Of a stretch of DNA of 64,000 nucleotides, positions 30,894-40,400 are shown one piece after another (position 1 is the stretch's first letter; every line of letters starts with the position of its first letter). Position numbers and translations under genes: made by a program. The DNA is from Paulinella micropora (lineage: Eukaryota; Cercozoa; Imbricatea; Euglyphida; Paulinellidae): positions 48,265-112,264 of the forward strand of contig WBZZ01003746.1 in assembly GCA_019918135.1 (NCBI GenBank), in the 5' to 3' direction. The notes under the pieces were generated by a model. That model saw nothing but the letters and a program-made list of their open reading frames with translations, made no database searches and was not told the origin of the DNA.

Positions 30894-31311
30894 TGACGTA
30901 GGCTTTGCCTTGGTTAGGCCCAATAAAGTGTTTCTGTGTTGGCTGTCTCTTGGCTAGTGGCAGCACCCAGTCCCGGACCCCTCCTACCTGCCGGAATTCC
31001 GAAATGGTCATGGTACCCCCGTACTCGAGCAAATTCCATCTAGCCGGGGCTGGTCGTATCAGTTGCTGCCTGAGATTCAGGCGCAGAAAGGAGTGAAGCA
31101 GGTCTCCGGCCTGTGAGCGCAGAGATTCCGGCACGCCGTAGCTGACAAAGGCCCATGCACAGGCCGGCGTACAAAACAGGCCGAAGACGTACAGGTAGCC
31201 CTTGACGGGTGCGTACGCCACGGGCAGCTCGAACCACCTCCCGTCCTCTCGCGCACTCGGGTGGCCGCAGTGCAGGCAGAGCCTCTTGCGGTGTATCTCT
31301 GTGCCTTCCAT
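30844..31311 (-). CDS. VLTF2-like late transcription factor (FCS-type zinc finger)
   Basis: 155 residues from MEGTEIH. An N-terminal zinc finger has C-L-H-C-G-H followed about 25 residues later by G-L-F-C-T-P-A-C-A-W-A-F. This is the F-C-S-x-x-C-A-x-A-Y arrangement of the poxvirus A1L/VLTF2 family. The downstream PARWNLLEYGGTMTISEFR segment fits the 'l..fGG.lsi.eFR' region I associate with this family. In nucleocytoviruses VLTF2 works with VLTF3 in late promoter activation. It is divergent from the VLTF3-like gene across a perfect palindrome. Its C-terminal end overlaps the clamp gene by ~50 nt. Confidence 0.65.
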   Translation of the reverse strand: MEGTEIHRKRLCLHCGHPSAREDGRWFELPVAYAPVKGYLYVFGLFCTPACAWAFVSYGVPESLRSQAGDLLHSFLRLNLRQQLIRPAPARWNLLEYGGTMTISEFRQVGGVRDWVLPLAKRQPTQKHFIGPNQGKAYVIKRLSRLPGLRLLSAS

Positions 31312-31357
31312 TTTTCTCGCCTTTGTCGCGGAGGGAGCCAAGAAAACGAATTGCACT

Positions 31358-31377
31358 GCCCTGATTTAAATCAGGGC
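31358..31377. promoter_or_regulatory. Perfect 20-bp palindrome between VLTF2 and VLTF3 genes
   Basis: GCCCTGATTTAAATCAGGGC lies 46 bp from the VLTF2-like start and 51 bp from the VLTF3-like start. The core GATTTAAATC recurs at 32259-32270 and 34495-34504, with weaker forms at 29786-29818, 35849 and 51933. It is probably a bidirectional control site for a dimeric factor. Confidence 0.6.
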
Positions 31378-31428
31378 GCTGTCGAGGATTCATTTCCCCG
31401 CCCCTCTGCAGGCACACAAGTGCGGTGG

Positions 31429-32282
31429 ATGTGCGACCACGAATTCGTCTTCAACCAAGAAACGAGCGGGACCTTTTGCAAGAAATGCGGTCTGGTAGGG
31501 AGAGAGCACTCGCTGTACGGGGCGAACCAGTTCTTGGTGAATGGCCGGATGCGGGGGGACGAGGGCGAAATGACGGAGCAGCCAAGGCGCCCGCAGGGTT
31601 ATACCCGCTTATCGAGATTTCGCGAGATTACACGACAGGTGTTTGGGCTGAGGGGGTTCATCAGAAGCCGCTAGTCAGCCAGGCCTTGCTGCAGCTGGCG
31701 AGAGATCTCTGCCACAAGTGGAGAGTGAATGGCACGGAGATTACCCCGTTGAAGTTGATCTATCTGTTCAAAAAGAGTCGTCTCGGCCCACTTTCGCTGG
31801 ACCGAGCGGCTTGCCTCGCTTATCTTCTCGGCGGCTCGAAGGACAGGCTGACGCGCGGGGCCGAGCCCACCCGCGAAGTGCTCCAAGACCTCGAGACGCT
31901 GTTCCGTCGCGTGGACGGGGCGTGGCCGACGGTGAGGGCGCTGCTCAAGGCCCGTTTCGGTTGGTCCCGTGTCTGCTTTATCAATTATTCTTCGCTCCTC
32001 AGAGCACTGCTAGAACTCATGCAACAGCCCGCGCTCGCCGCGCGCGTGCCGCCACTCTTGCAGAGCGAAAGCAGGCACCGGCAGACGGCGATCTGGGCAG
32101 CCATCTGCCAGACACTGAACTTTCCCTTTTTACCCATCACCGGCAACCTGCTGACCCCGCCCGACGGCAACGCCAGGCCGAGAGAGAGCCATCTTCTCGG
32201 TTCCAAGCCGCTCCGCAAAAAACGGAAGAAGGCGCGTCGCGCGACTGCTGTGCATGGTGGATTTAAATCCTCTCGATTTTAA
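31429..32282 (+). CDS. VLTF3-like late transcription factor (one frame change near 31640)
   Basis: The N-terminus is a zinc ribbon, C-x-H (residues 2, 4) and C-x2-C-G (17, 20), followed by Y-T-R-L-S-R-F-R-E-I. That matches the 'Y.R..HFre.l' signature of poxvirus A2L/VLTF3 proteins. One frame on, the sequence has the long helical body, FINYSSLLRALLELM and a final IWAAICQTLNFPFLP, matching the family's 'NfinY...' and 'iW..iC..l.w.fip' blocks. The shift lies at 31636-31665. A 26-nt GT...AG segment (31639-31664) would restore the frame but is far shorter than the other introns, so an indel is likelier. VLTF3 is a core nucleocytovirus protein. Confidence 0.78.
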
Positions 32283-32329
32283 TCACTGAGTAAAAAAAAG
32301 AGGGTAGCCAAATATTAACAGAAAACACG

Positions 32330-34501
32330 ATGGACACGCTGCACGCCACGGAGCGGAAAGAGATCGCGAAGCCGGACGTCAAAGTGGCGCCGGGCCACGG
32401 CGAGCTCGCCGCGTGGGGCAAGAAGGCGGGAGTTCCCCTTGCCCAAGGGCTGCCGGCCGTCAAATTTACTGCCACTGTCTGGCGCAAGTACCGGGCGTCG
32501 TTTGTGGCGGGCCTCGACAAGCTCGTGAAGCTCTCGGCCAAGCAGTACCAGGCGCTGCTGGGCAGGGTCCGCCTGTCCGCGCTCGGGGTGGACGCGTCGC
32601 GCTTCGAGCGCTCGGCCGAGCTGGAGGGAATTATCGAGTTTTGGACGGAGCACTGGGGCGACTACTTTATCTTTCCCAAGAACAGCAAGATGCGGGTGGG
32701 CGATTTCCTCCGGAAGACCCACACGGGCTTGCAGGGCTCTGGGTCCTTTTTCACCTCGAACGAAGGAGGGCGCGCGGCCTTTCGGGTGAGCGACGACCTC
32801 CGCCGGCTGCCCACCGGCGACGACTGGGAGGGCGGCGAACTGACGTTCAGGCAGGCCCTCTACGGCCCGCACGAGGGCTCGGTCGAAGGCTGCGACGGCA
32901 ACACGAAACCGCTCCGTGACTGCCTGCTCGCGCACTGCCGGATGTTCTTGCGCTACCCCGACGACGTCCTTAGCTACGCGAAAGTGCTCAATGACCTGGT
33001 GGACGCGGTAGCTCCCGGCGCCAAGACCAGGCACCAGAGCTACACTGAATTCAGGCAGTGGCTGCTCGGTGGCGAGGACGCCAAGGGCAACCTGCAGACC
33101 CCCTTTGGGCTGGAGGTCGCGCGCTTCGTGCTGCAGAACGGGTTGTTCAGCGACCCGAACATGAGCGCCGGCACGGCGAAAAGAACGAAAGAAAACCGGA
33201 CCGAAAAGATGGAGCACCAACACGCCATCCACGAGGAGACCTGGCTGGCTTGGCTCGACTCGCTGTATCAGGCCCTGCTGGCGGAGAGCGCGGGCGTGCA
33301 CCAGGCCCCTGACTCGCCTTTTCTGCCCGCGCCGGACAGGCCCTTGTGGGGGCTGGAGGCGGTTTTCCTGATGGCCGCGCTGGGCATGCGAGGGGTCGAG
33401 GTAGTCAAGTTTTCTGACTTGGAAGCGCTGGACGAAAAGCAGCAACAGGAAAGGGTCTTCTCCAGCATCGCGCTCAGCCGCCACGTCTCACAGCGAGGCC
33501 AAGCCAAGAAGGGCTGGCTGACCTACGACCCACCGGAGGACGACAGCGGAGAATGGACGCTGGCGGCCGTGCCCAAACCGATTGGTCTGCTGACTGCCGA
33601 CACCAACGGCATCCTGCAGATCTTTAGGCACATGCGCGCGCTCATAGACAGACACCTCGAGTACCGCGCACTCAACTCGGGCGGCCAGAAACTCAAGCCG
33701 GCCGACCGCCCGCCGTCCGACTACACTTCGGCCGCCGACCTGCCGCCGCCGCAGCAGCCCAAGAAGAAGAAGCAAAAGACGGCCGCCGTCTCCGCCTGGG
33801 CGAAGCGCGTCCTGGACCGGCCCGCCGGCACGAGCGCAGTGGCCGCGCTAGGCAACGCCGAGGCCATGACCGTGCTGAACGGAGCAGGCCTAGAACGATG
33901 CTTTGACTACCTCATGAAGCACTACTCAGACTTTACTGGCAAGAAAGACAAGCCCTTGGGCAACAAACACCTGCTCCGTGCACTCTACGGTGAAGTGGCC
34001 TATGCGTTGTATGGCGAAGGCTCCTTGGTCAGCAGGCCGCTGTTTTTGAGCCGAGTGTTGGCGCACGCGAATCAGGACCTGAACTCGCAGCTTTTCTATC
34101 AAACGGTGTTTCTTGTGCGGCGCGAGACCCCGCTGCTCGACACGGTGACGGACGTGAACGTCAAGAAACTGATCCAGGACCTGATGCTGCAGTCGAGCAG
34201 GCTGGCGGCCCAGTACCGGGAGGCGCTGGGCGCTCTGCCACGGCCCGCGCCGCCGCCACCGCCGGCCGCGGCCGAGCACGAGACCAAGCATGAGGCCTTG
34301 AAAAGGAGAGCTGTCGCCTTTTTTAACCTGCACAAGGCGGAGAACCTGGCCAGGCTGAAGGACCCGGCGTTCTGGCGCGGGCCGCACCAGCACACTTTCC
34401 CGGCCGCCCCGGCCACCCGTTTCGCCAGCCTAGTCAGCGACCTGCTGGACAGGTCGGCGCCGCCGGAACAATTGAGCACAATGTTTGCTGAGCTGATTTA
34501 A
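32330..34501 (+). CDS. Protelomerase/telomere-resolvase-like tyrosine recombinase
   Basis: 723 residues, intact. Residues ~335-600 have the tyrosine recombinase signature: Arg354 in A-L-G-M-R-G-V-E-V, a Lys in the 393-394 strand region, H-L-L-R (His547, Arg550) in NKHLLRALYGEVAYALYG, His579 in SRVLAHANQ and Tyr590 in QLFYQTV. The large N-terminal region and the R-G-V-E-V/H-x-x-R-x-x-Y-G-x-x-A-Y pattern look more like telomere resolvases (TelN/ResT type) than like phage integrases. Such enzymes cut and rejoin palindromic junctions to form hairpin telomeres. That fits a linear virus with inverted terminal repeats. The gene starts after a GGATTTAAATCC palindrome, and another GATTTAAATC covers its stop codon. 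Confidence 0.72.
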   Translation: MDTLHATERKEIAKPDVKVAPGHGELAAWGKKAGVPLAQGLPAVKFTATVWRKYRASFVAGLDKLVKLSAKQYQALLGRVRLSALGVDASRFERSAELEGIIEFWTEHWGDYFIFPKNSKMRVGDFLRKTHTGLQGSGSFFTSNEGGRAAFRVSDDLRRLPTGDDWEGGELTFRQALYGPHEGSVEGCDGNTKPLRDCLLAHCRMFLRYPDDVLSYAKVLNDLVDAVAPGAKTRHQSYTEFRQWLLGGEDAKGNLQTPFGLEVARFVLQNGLFSDPNMSAGTAKRTKENRTEKMEHQHAIHEETWLAWLDSLYQALLAESAGVHQAPDSPFLPAPDRPLWGLEAVFLMAALGMRGVEVVKFSDLEALDEKQQQERVFSSIALSRHVSQRGQAKKGWLTYDPPEDDSGEWTLAAVPKPIGLLTADTNGILQIFRHMRALIDRHLEYRALNSGGQKLKPADRPPSDYTSAADLPPPQQPKKKKQKTAAVSAWAKRVLDRPAGTSAVAALGNAEAMTVLNGAGLERCFDYLMKHYSDFTGKKDKPLGNKHLLRALYGEVAYALYGEGSLVSRPLFLSRVLAHANQDLNSQLFYQTVFLVRRETPLLDTVTDVNVKKLIQDLMLQSSRLAAQYREALGALPRPAPPPPPAAAEHETKHEALKRRAVAFFNLHKAENLARLKDPAFWRGPHQHTFPAAPATRFASLVSDLLDRSAPPEQLSTMFAELI

Positions 34502-34629
34502 ATCGAGTGGTCCCGGTCGGGTAAATAGATCTTTCTAGAAAGCCGTTTCTCCGCGTGCCGTCGGTTACTTTTTTACCTAGCGTGACCAGCGCAGAACTTG
34601 TCTCGAAGCGAAGACAAGAAGTCAAAAAC

Positions 34630-35367
34630 ATGACGACCATCAGGACCACGCCCTTTGGAGAAATTTCGCTGGTGGACGCCGTCCACCAGAAATATCCTAC
34701 GTGGGACCGCAACCGCTGCGCCGCCCGGGTAAAACGGCATCTGCAGCTCCATCCATACAAACTAGAAAACATGAAACGCCACGTCTTCAAGAACCGCGGA
34801 GGGCGCAAGGACGGGACATGGGTCGCAAGCCCGGCCACGGCGGCGGAGATTGTAGACAGCCTGGTGCACGATTTTGGCCGCAAAACGCGATCAGCCCCTG
34901 GGACAGTCCTCCGGCCGCGAGATCAACCCCTTGTAGAAGTTATCCCCGCTCTCGCGCGCAATGGCCAAAGCATCGTCGACGCTACGACAATTTTGGCTGA
35001 GGTGGGACCAGACACAACAGAAACCCTCCTCCCGGCTGCGAACGAGGCACAGACTACAGTTGCGGTCCTGGCCGAAATTGAGACATGGGGACCGCTGCTG
35101 TCGCCCCTGCCCGAATACGAGTTCGGCGGGAGCGAAGAAGAGCCACTTACAGATCAAGGACAGCATGAGACGAAGAAGGTTGGGTCGATTTGTCTGAAGG
35201 TTACATACACAAGTTTTTTTAAATTAGTCGTGTGTTGTATAATAAAGGCTAGCATTGAAACGAGGCAGAAAGAGCAGGCCGGTCTCGAACGCCCCGGTCC
35301 GCCACAGGAAGCGCTCCCACTTGTTTCGCTGCACTACCTCCCAGCCGGTGTGCCGGTACGCCTCTAG
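34630..35367 (+). CDS. KilA-N/BRO-like DNA-binding domain protein
   Basis: From MTTIRTTPFGEISLVDAV (an upstream ATG at 34555 is possible). Residues ~5-80 show 'GeiSlvDav......R....l..HP.......F.nRGGRkdgTwVa....a.eiv..L'. This is the pattern of a virus- and protist-expanded domain related to KilA-N/BRO-N modules ('F.GRGqR.TPVa'). The part after ~35200 overlaps the F-box gene on the other strand and looks like shadow sequence, so the true C-terminus may be near 35197 or in another frame. Probably a nucleic-acid-binding regulator. The 47509-48605 gene has the same domain. Confidence 0.5.
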   Translation: MTTIRTTPFGEISLVDAVHQKYPTWDRNRCAARVKRHLQLHPYKLENMKRHVFKNRGGRKDGTWVASPATAAEIVDSLVHDFGRKTRSAPGTVLRPRDQPLVEVIPALARNGQSIVDATTILAEVGPDTTETLLPAANEAQTTVAVLAEIETWGPLLSPLPEYEFGGSEEEPLTDQGQHETKKVGSICLKVTYTSFFKLVVCCIIKASIETRQKEQAGLERPGPPQEALPLVSLHYLPAGVPVRL

Positions 35368-35814
35368 GAAGTGAAACGTTGGCACATAGGCCAGCACGAC
35401 CGTTTGTTCGCGCCTGTTCCGTCTGGCAGGGTAAGAAGTCCGGCCCAGCGCCCTGACGGCCTCCGGGAGTGTCACCAGTTCACGGCGGTGCTTGGCGCAG
35501 AAGTGTTCGGTGCACAGGTTCTGTGAGTAGATCGCAGACAGGCACTCGAAGCAGATCTTGCCTGCTTTCTTTTCCACGCGGGCCAGCAGCATGTTGAAGT
35601 TCTTGATCTTGAAGGAAAAAGTCGTGTTGAGCAGGCGGCGCAGGCCCTCGAACTCTGTGCGCGCTTTAGCCATGGCCTTGCGCCGCTTCCGTGGCCTGGG
35701 GCGGATGAAGCAGTTCGTGTAGCGCCGGAGGTAGGCCACCGAGCGCGCCTGTTCGCCCGGGCCGAGCCAGGCCAGGACTTCTGTCACCAGGTCACTTGGG
35801 AGCCGGTCTAGCAT
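35224..35814 (-). CDS. F-box-like protein with Cys/His cluster
   Basis: 196 residues starting MLDRLPSDLVTEVLAWLGP, an F-box-like N-terminus (L-P-x-D-L-x-x-x-V-L-x-x-L). Then come a basic PRPRKRRK stretch and, in the middle, a Cys/His cluster (C-F-E-C...L-C-T-E-H-F-C-A-K-H) that may bind zinc. F-box proteins recruit substrates to SCF ubiquitin ligases, and poxviruses, phycodnaviruses and mimiviruses use them against the host. The leader has the viral motif GATTTAATC. It is intact. The F-box assignment rests on ~30 residues. Confidence 0.5.
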   Translation of the reverse strand: MLDRLPSDLVTEVLAWLGPGEQARSVAYLRRYTNCFIRPRPRKRRKAMAKARTEFEGLRRLLNTTFSFKIKNFNMLLARVEKKAGKICFECLSAIYSQNLCTEHFCAKHRRELVTLPEAVRALGRTSYPARRNRREQTVVLAYVPTFHFLEAYRHTGWEVVQRNKWERFLWRTGAFETGLLFLPRFNASLYYTTHD

Positions 35815-35850
35815 GTCCCTCTTTCACTTAAAAAGAGGGGGGTCATAAGA

Positions 35851-37410
35851 TTAAATCGAGAGGCGGCGCCGCAGGTGGTCCGGCGGGGCCGGCCGGCCCG
35901 GCCTTCTCACTAGCGGGGTCACGAAAGCGCCCGAAGGGCCTGGGACGGGCGGCAGGCCGAGCGCCGGCCGCTGGTCGACGCGCCTCACCATGCTGGGCGT
36001 GCGGTACGGGTGCATGCGGTGGTTCGGGTCGTTGGCGTAGACGTAACCGTACCTCGGGGGCCGCGGCGGCGGCACCTGTTGCTCGCGCCAGCGCGCCTCG
36101 GCGGCGGCCTCCGCGTCCCGGCCGAACGCCACCATCTCCCGCAGCTGTTGCTTGTCCTTCTGCGCCAGGCTCTTGCCCTTGCGCAGGCGGCTCTTGGCCG
36201 CGTCGGCGTAGTGCATCATTTTCTGCAGGGCCGCGTGGTCTCCGCGCGACAGGTTCAGGTTCTTGGGCACCCAGCTCGGCGCGCGCCATGCGAGCTGGGC
36301 CAAGCGCAGTTCTTTGGTGAGCTCGTCCTTGCTAGGTTCCTTGGGCTTGTCAGGGCCCTTGAGCATGACCTCCCCGTCCGGAAGCGATGGCGGCGCCAAC
36401 CACGACATGTAGTTGTGTTCGAGCTTGTCTACTCGTTCGCTGTAGACCACGCACGCGTGCTTGGTGCCTGTCACTTCGGGGTCCGTGGCCAGGGCCAAGT
36501 GCCGGAAAAACGACTTCTTGTCCATCATTTGCCCGTAGTTCTCCCATAACGAATTCAGTGTCTTGTGGTTCTTGCTCAGGAACATGATCGTAGGACGTCT
36601 GTTCGCGCATGATCGGAGAAACCTGAACAGACAAACCAAGTCTGAATTTCATAGGCGCGTGACAGTGACTTACGCTCTGGCGGCCGGTCAGGTACTGGAC
36701 AGCCACAAAAATTGAAATATTGTAATGCCTGCACAAAAATCACCAGAAAGGGTTAAATACAACACTGCATGTCGCAGTAAAATCACCTGTAGGTCCCAAT
36801 AAAGTTGCTCATCCAGCCATCCTGCGTATTCAATATTCCGACGAGATCTGGCCACCAAAGACACGCGTGAGCATAGAAAAGAAACAGAGAAACGGAAAGT
36901 ACCATCGAAGACGAGGAAACTCGGCTCTAAAAAGCCCTGTTGCTGATATCGCCGTTTCAAGTTGTCCACGTACTGCACCAGCACTTCCTTGTTGAAGCCT
37001 TCGTACACCCGCACGTGCTGCTCCGAAGCCCAGTGGAAGCGATAGGAGTGTTTAAACTTGGTGCGAACCATGATGAGCCCGAATTGGAACGTTCCCTTTT
37101 TGCGGAGGCACATCGAGTACAGTAACCAGCGCAAGAAGTGGGTCTTGCCTCGTTCGCTCTTGCCCACCAGCACGAAAAGCTGGCCGGCCGTCGGGTCCTT
37201 GGGGTAGAAGTACTCCACGTTGCGCGAGAGCTGTTCCGGGTCCTCCGCCAGCGGTTCCTCTTCCTTCTCGTCCTTCTTTTTCTTCTTTTTCTTGGACTTT
37301 TTCTCCTTTTGTTTCTGGATATACTCGTCTATCTTTTCCTCGATCGGTTCTTCTTCCTCCGCGTCGTTTGGCGCTGGCAGAGCGCCCAGCGGGCCGGCAT
37401 TGTCGTCCAT
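35851..37410 (-). CDS. A32-type genome packaging ATPase with three introns
   Basis: Exon 1 (37410-36903) has an acidic/Lys-rich N-terminus, Walker A GKSERGKTH and a Walker B strand (SFLVFD) split by the first intron. Introns are 36902-36848 (55 nt), 36786-36729 (58 nt) and 36673-36623 (51 nt), each GT...CAG with pyrimidine-rich ends. Removing them restores a second Asp after FD and the sensor strand ISIFVAVQ, as in FtsK/HerA-type packaging ATPases. Exon 4 (36622-35851) needs a 2-nt correction at CGCGAAC (~36608), where the expected R-x-N-x-x-x-x-x-x-F motif changes frame. It ends in a Pro/Arg-rich tail. The enzyme pumps DNA into capsids and is shared by polintons, virophages and nucleocytoviruses. 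Confidence 0.82.
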
Positions 37411-37483
37411 GGCCTTTTTTCATATGTAGTTGAGCGGCAATTAAATTTTTTTTTTTTGTCGGTGCTAGTTTTGTAAAAAAGGG

Positions 37484-40400
37484 ATGCCTCCCTCTTTTTA
37501 CACCACGGCGCCATGGATGCGCCGGGAAGACAAGGAGAGCCTGTCGCGCAAGCTGACCAAAACACGCAAGCCGTCCTGGGTCGACAGCCGGCCCGTTGTC
37601 CGCGGCAAACGAGCAGGGCCCACGGGCTATACCGACAAACAAAGGGCCCAGAAGACCCGCGACATCATGAAGTGGGTAAACCCCGAACTGCACCAGGCGC
37701 TGGGCATCCTGGAACCGCCCTCCCCGCCGCGCCCCGCCTCGCCGCCACCACCGCGCTCGCGTTCCGCCTCGCCGCCACCACCGCGCTCGCGTTCCGCCTC
37801 GCCGCGCGGCCGCGGCGGTGGCAGCGGCAGCGAGGACGAAGGCGGCGCTGGCGGTGGTGGCGGTAGTGGTAATGAGGACGAGGGCGGCGGTGGCGGAGGT
37901 GGCAACGAGGACGAGGGTGGCGGCGGGGGAGGTGGCAACGAGGACGAGGACGGCGGCGGAGGTGGCAACGAGGACGAGGGCGGCGGCGAGATCAACTGGG
38001 ACGCGGGCGGCGACGGCGGCGAAGGCAACGAGAACGGAGACGACGCCCCGCCTCCCGCAGACGAGCAACCACCCGTTGAGCGGGCCGCGTCGCCTCAGCC
38101 AGACGGCAGCGCCCGACCACTGCCCGACCAGTCGAAGCTCATAGAAGATCTGCGATTGCAGATCAGCCAGCTGGAGAAGATGGTCGACCGCGGTGACGCA
38201 ACAGTACGCGTACAGGACGCAACGATCGGCCTCTTGGAAGACGATATCGATTCCGCCAAAGCGGCGGTCGCTCTTATGCAAGGGGAGGCAGTTAACGCCA
38301 GAAAACTCGTGGACGCCATGAATGCTCAGTACAAGCAAAAATTGACTGCGGCAGAGGAAGAGGCCGAGAGGCTGAAAAAGCTTTTGGCCGGCGCTGGCTT
38401 GGACGCCGAGAAACGCAGGCAAGCAGAGGCGCGAATCGCTGCCCTCCAACAGGAGAAGGGCGGCTGGCAAGCGCAGATACAAGAGGCAGAGGAACGCGCC
38501 AAAAGACTAGCCAGACAAGTCGAAGAAGACAAGGAGTTCGCCGAGAAGCAGCAGACCGCTTTGGCCGAACAGAAGCGACTGAACGAGGAGTTGGAGAAGA
38601 ACCAGACCAGCCTGCGCGAGGCCCACGACCGGGCGCTGGCCGAAAAAGACGAAAAGGCCAGAGAGTTACTGGACGCCAGGACAAAGCTGCAGCAAGAACA
38701 GGTGGCCACCAACCAGCGCCTGGAGGAGCTCAAGAGCCAAAGAGAGGAGACAGCGAGAGAACGCAAACGAGCCAACGACCTGGCAGCCTACGTCGCGCGC
38801 CTGGAGGCAACGATCAAGAACAGCGGAAACGACGGCAGGAGGATCGTCGACGTGAGCAACCAGTACCGACAATACACCGAACACCTCACCGCCGCCGCAA
38901 AGGGTCGTATCGACGAAGCAAACAAGAAGATCGCCCAGCTGCAGCAAGCGGGCCAGGGCCTCCAGAACGAATACAATATACTCGCGCAGCGGATGGTTAT
39001 ACTGCAGACAGAAAGGGACCACGCACTCGAACTGGCACGCGCAGAAAAGCTGGCCCACGAACGGCTGGAAAAAGTCGCGGACAGTGCAAGACAGGAAGCA
39101 GCACGGAAGGCGGCAGAGGCCGACAGGGCCGCGCGAGAGGCCGAAGCGGCCAAACAACAGGCAGCCCAGGCCAAGGGCGCTAACGACGAGCTGCAGCAGA
39201 AGGCAGCAGATGCCAAGGAAGCCGAACGGCAGGCCCAGCAAGAGAAACAAGAGGCGGAGCAAAAGGCGTCCAGCGCACAACAGGCGGCCGCGGGGCTGGC
39301 GGCAGAGCTCAGAGAGAAGAACGCGGCCACGCTCGGGTACAGCGAAGAGAAGACGGCGCTGGAAGGCAAAGCAGAGGAGGCGGAACAAAAGGCAGAACTC
39401 TACAGACAGCAAGCGGCCGAGACCGCGCGCAATGCAGCGGATGCCAGCAGGCAGGTGTTTGAGACTAACCAGAAGCTGCAAGAGATCAACGAGCGGGCCG
39501 CCGCGCTGGACCAGCAGCTGCAAGAAGCCGAAAAAGCCTACCAGGGGCTGGAGTCGGACAAGGCGGGTGTAGAGGCCCTACAGAAAAAGGCAGAGGCCCT
39601 GGCCGGCGAGTACCTGGACCAGATTACGCTCAAGGACACCGAGATCGAACAGCTACAGGCGCAACTCAAGGAGAGCACCGACCGCCTGCAGACGGCAGAA
39701 GGCAACACCGAGGCGGAAAGGGCCAAGAACGCCGGGCTGGCACAAGAACTGCAAGAAGCCCATCAACACAACCAGGAGCTCCAGGCGCGGGCCAGAGAAT
39801 ACAGGCGCAACCGCCAGCTGCTGCTAGAGGACCTGCGCCACAAGGCAGCGGAGATCAAGCAGTTGCAGACCGACTCCAAGCAACAAGCGAGGCTCGCACG
39901 CGAGCAGAGGGCGCTGGCAGACGCGGCCCTGGAGCAAGTGGCGTCGCTCGGCGCAGAGGCCCAGCGAGCTAAAAAAGCGAGCGAGGAGGCCCGCCACCAG
40001 CTGACAACAGAAAACAGACGGGCCGTACAGGCGCTGGAAGAGGCGCTAGCGCGCGAGCGCCACCTGCAGCAAGACCTGGAGGCTGCTAACAAGGGAGGAG
40101 AAGCGCTGCAACAGCACGTGGACAGCCTGGCACGCGAGACCTCGCAGCAAGAGAGCTCGCTGGCTGAAGCGAGCGAGGCCTACAACAAGCTAACCAAGCG
40201 AGTCGAGAAGCTCCGAGCACAACTGAAAATGAACACGGACACGATCGCGGAAGCGGACGAGGCAGTGATGCAAATGGGCCATGAGAGCGAAAAACAGAGC
40301 AAGGAAATCCTCAAACTCCGGAAAGAACTCAAGGGCGCGAAAGACGCCCTGGCTAGAGCACGGGAGGGCAAGAAGGCAGAGAAAGCCGCGGCCAGGGTCA

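Noticed and set aside
31639-31664. 26-nt intron in the VLTF3-like gene
   Set aside because: Removing it restores the frame, but it is half the length of the other introns and lacks a pyrimidine-rich end; a single-base indel is simpler.
32315-33484. 389-codon minus-strand frame opposite the recombinase
   Set aside because: Antisense shadow of the recombinase gene; no domain features.
37052-38482. 476-codon minus-strand frame opposite the coiled-coil gene start
   Set aside because: Val/Ala/Leu low complexity generated by the antisense of Gly-rich repeats. Its downstream end shares DNA with the ATPase N-terminus, but in another frame.
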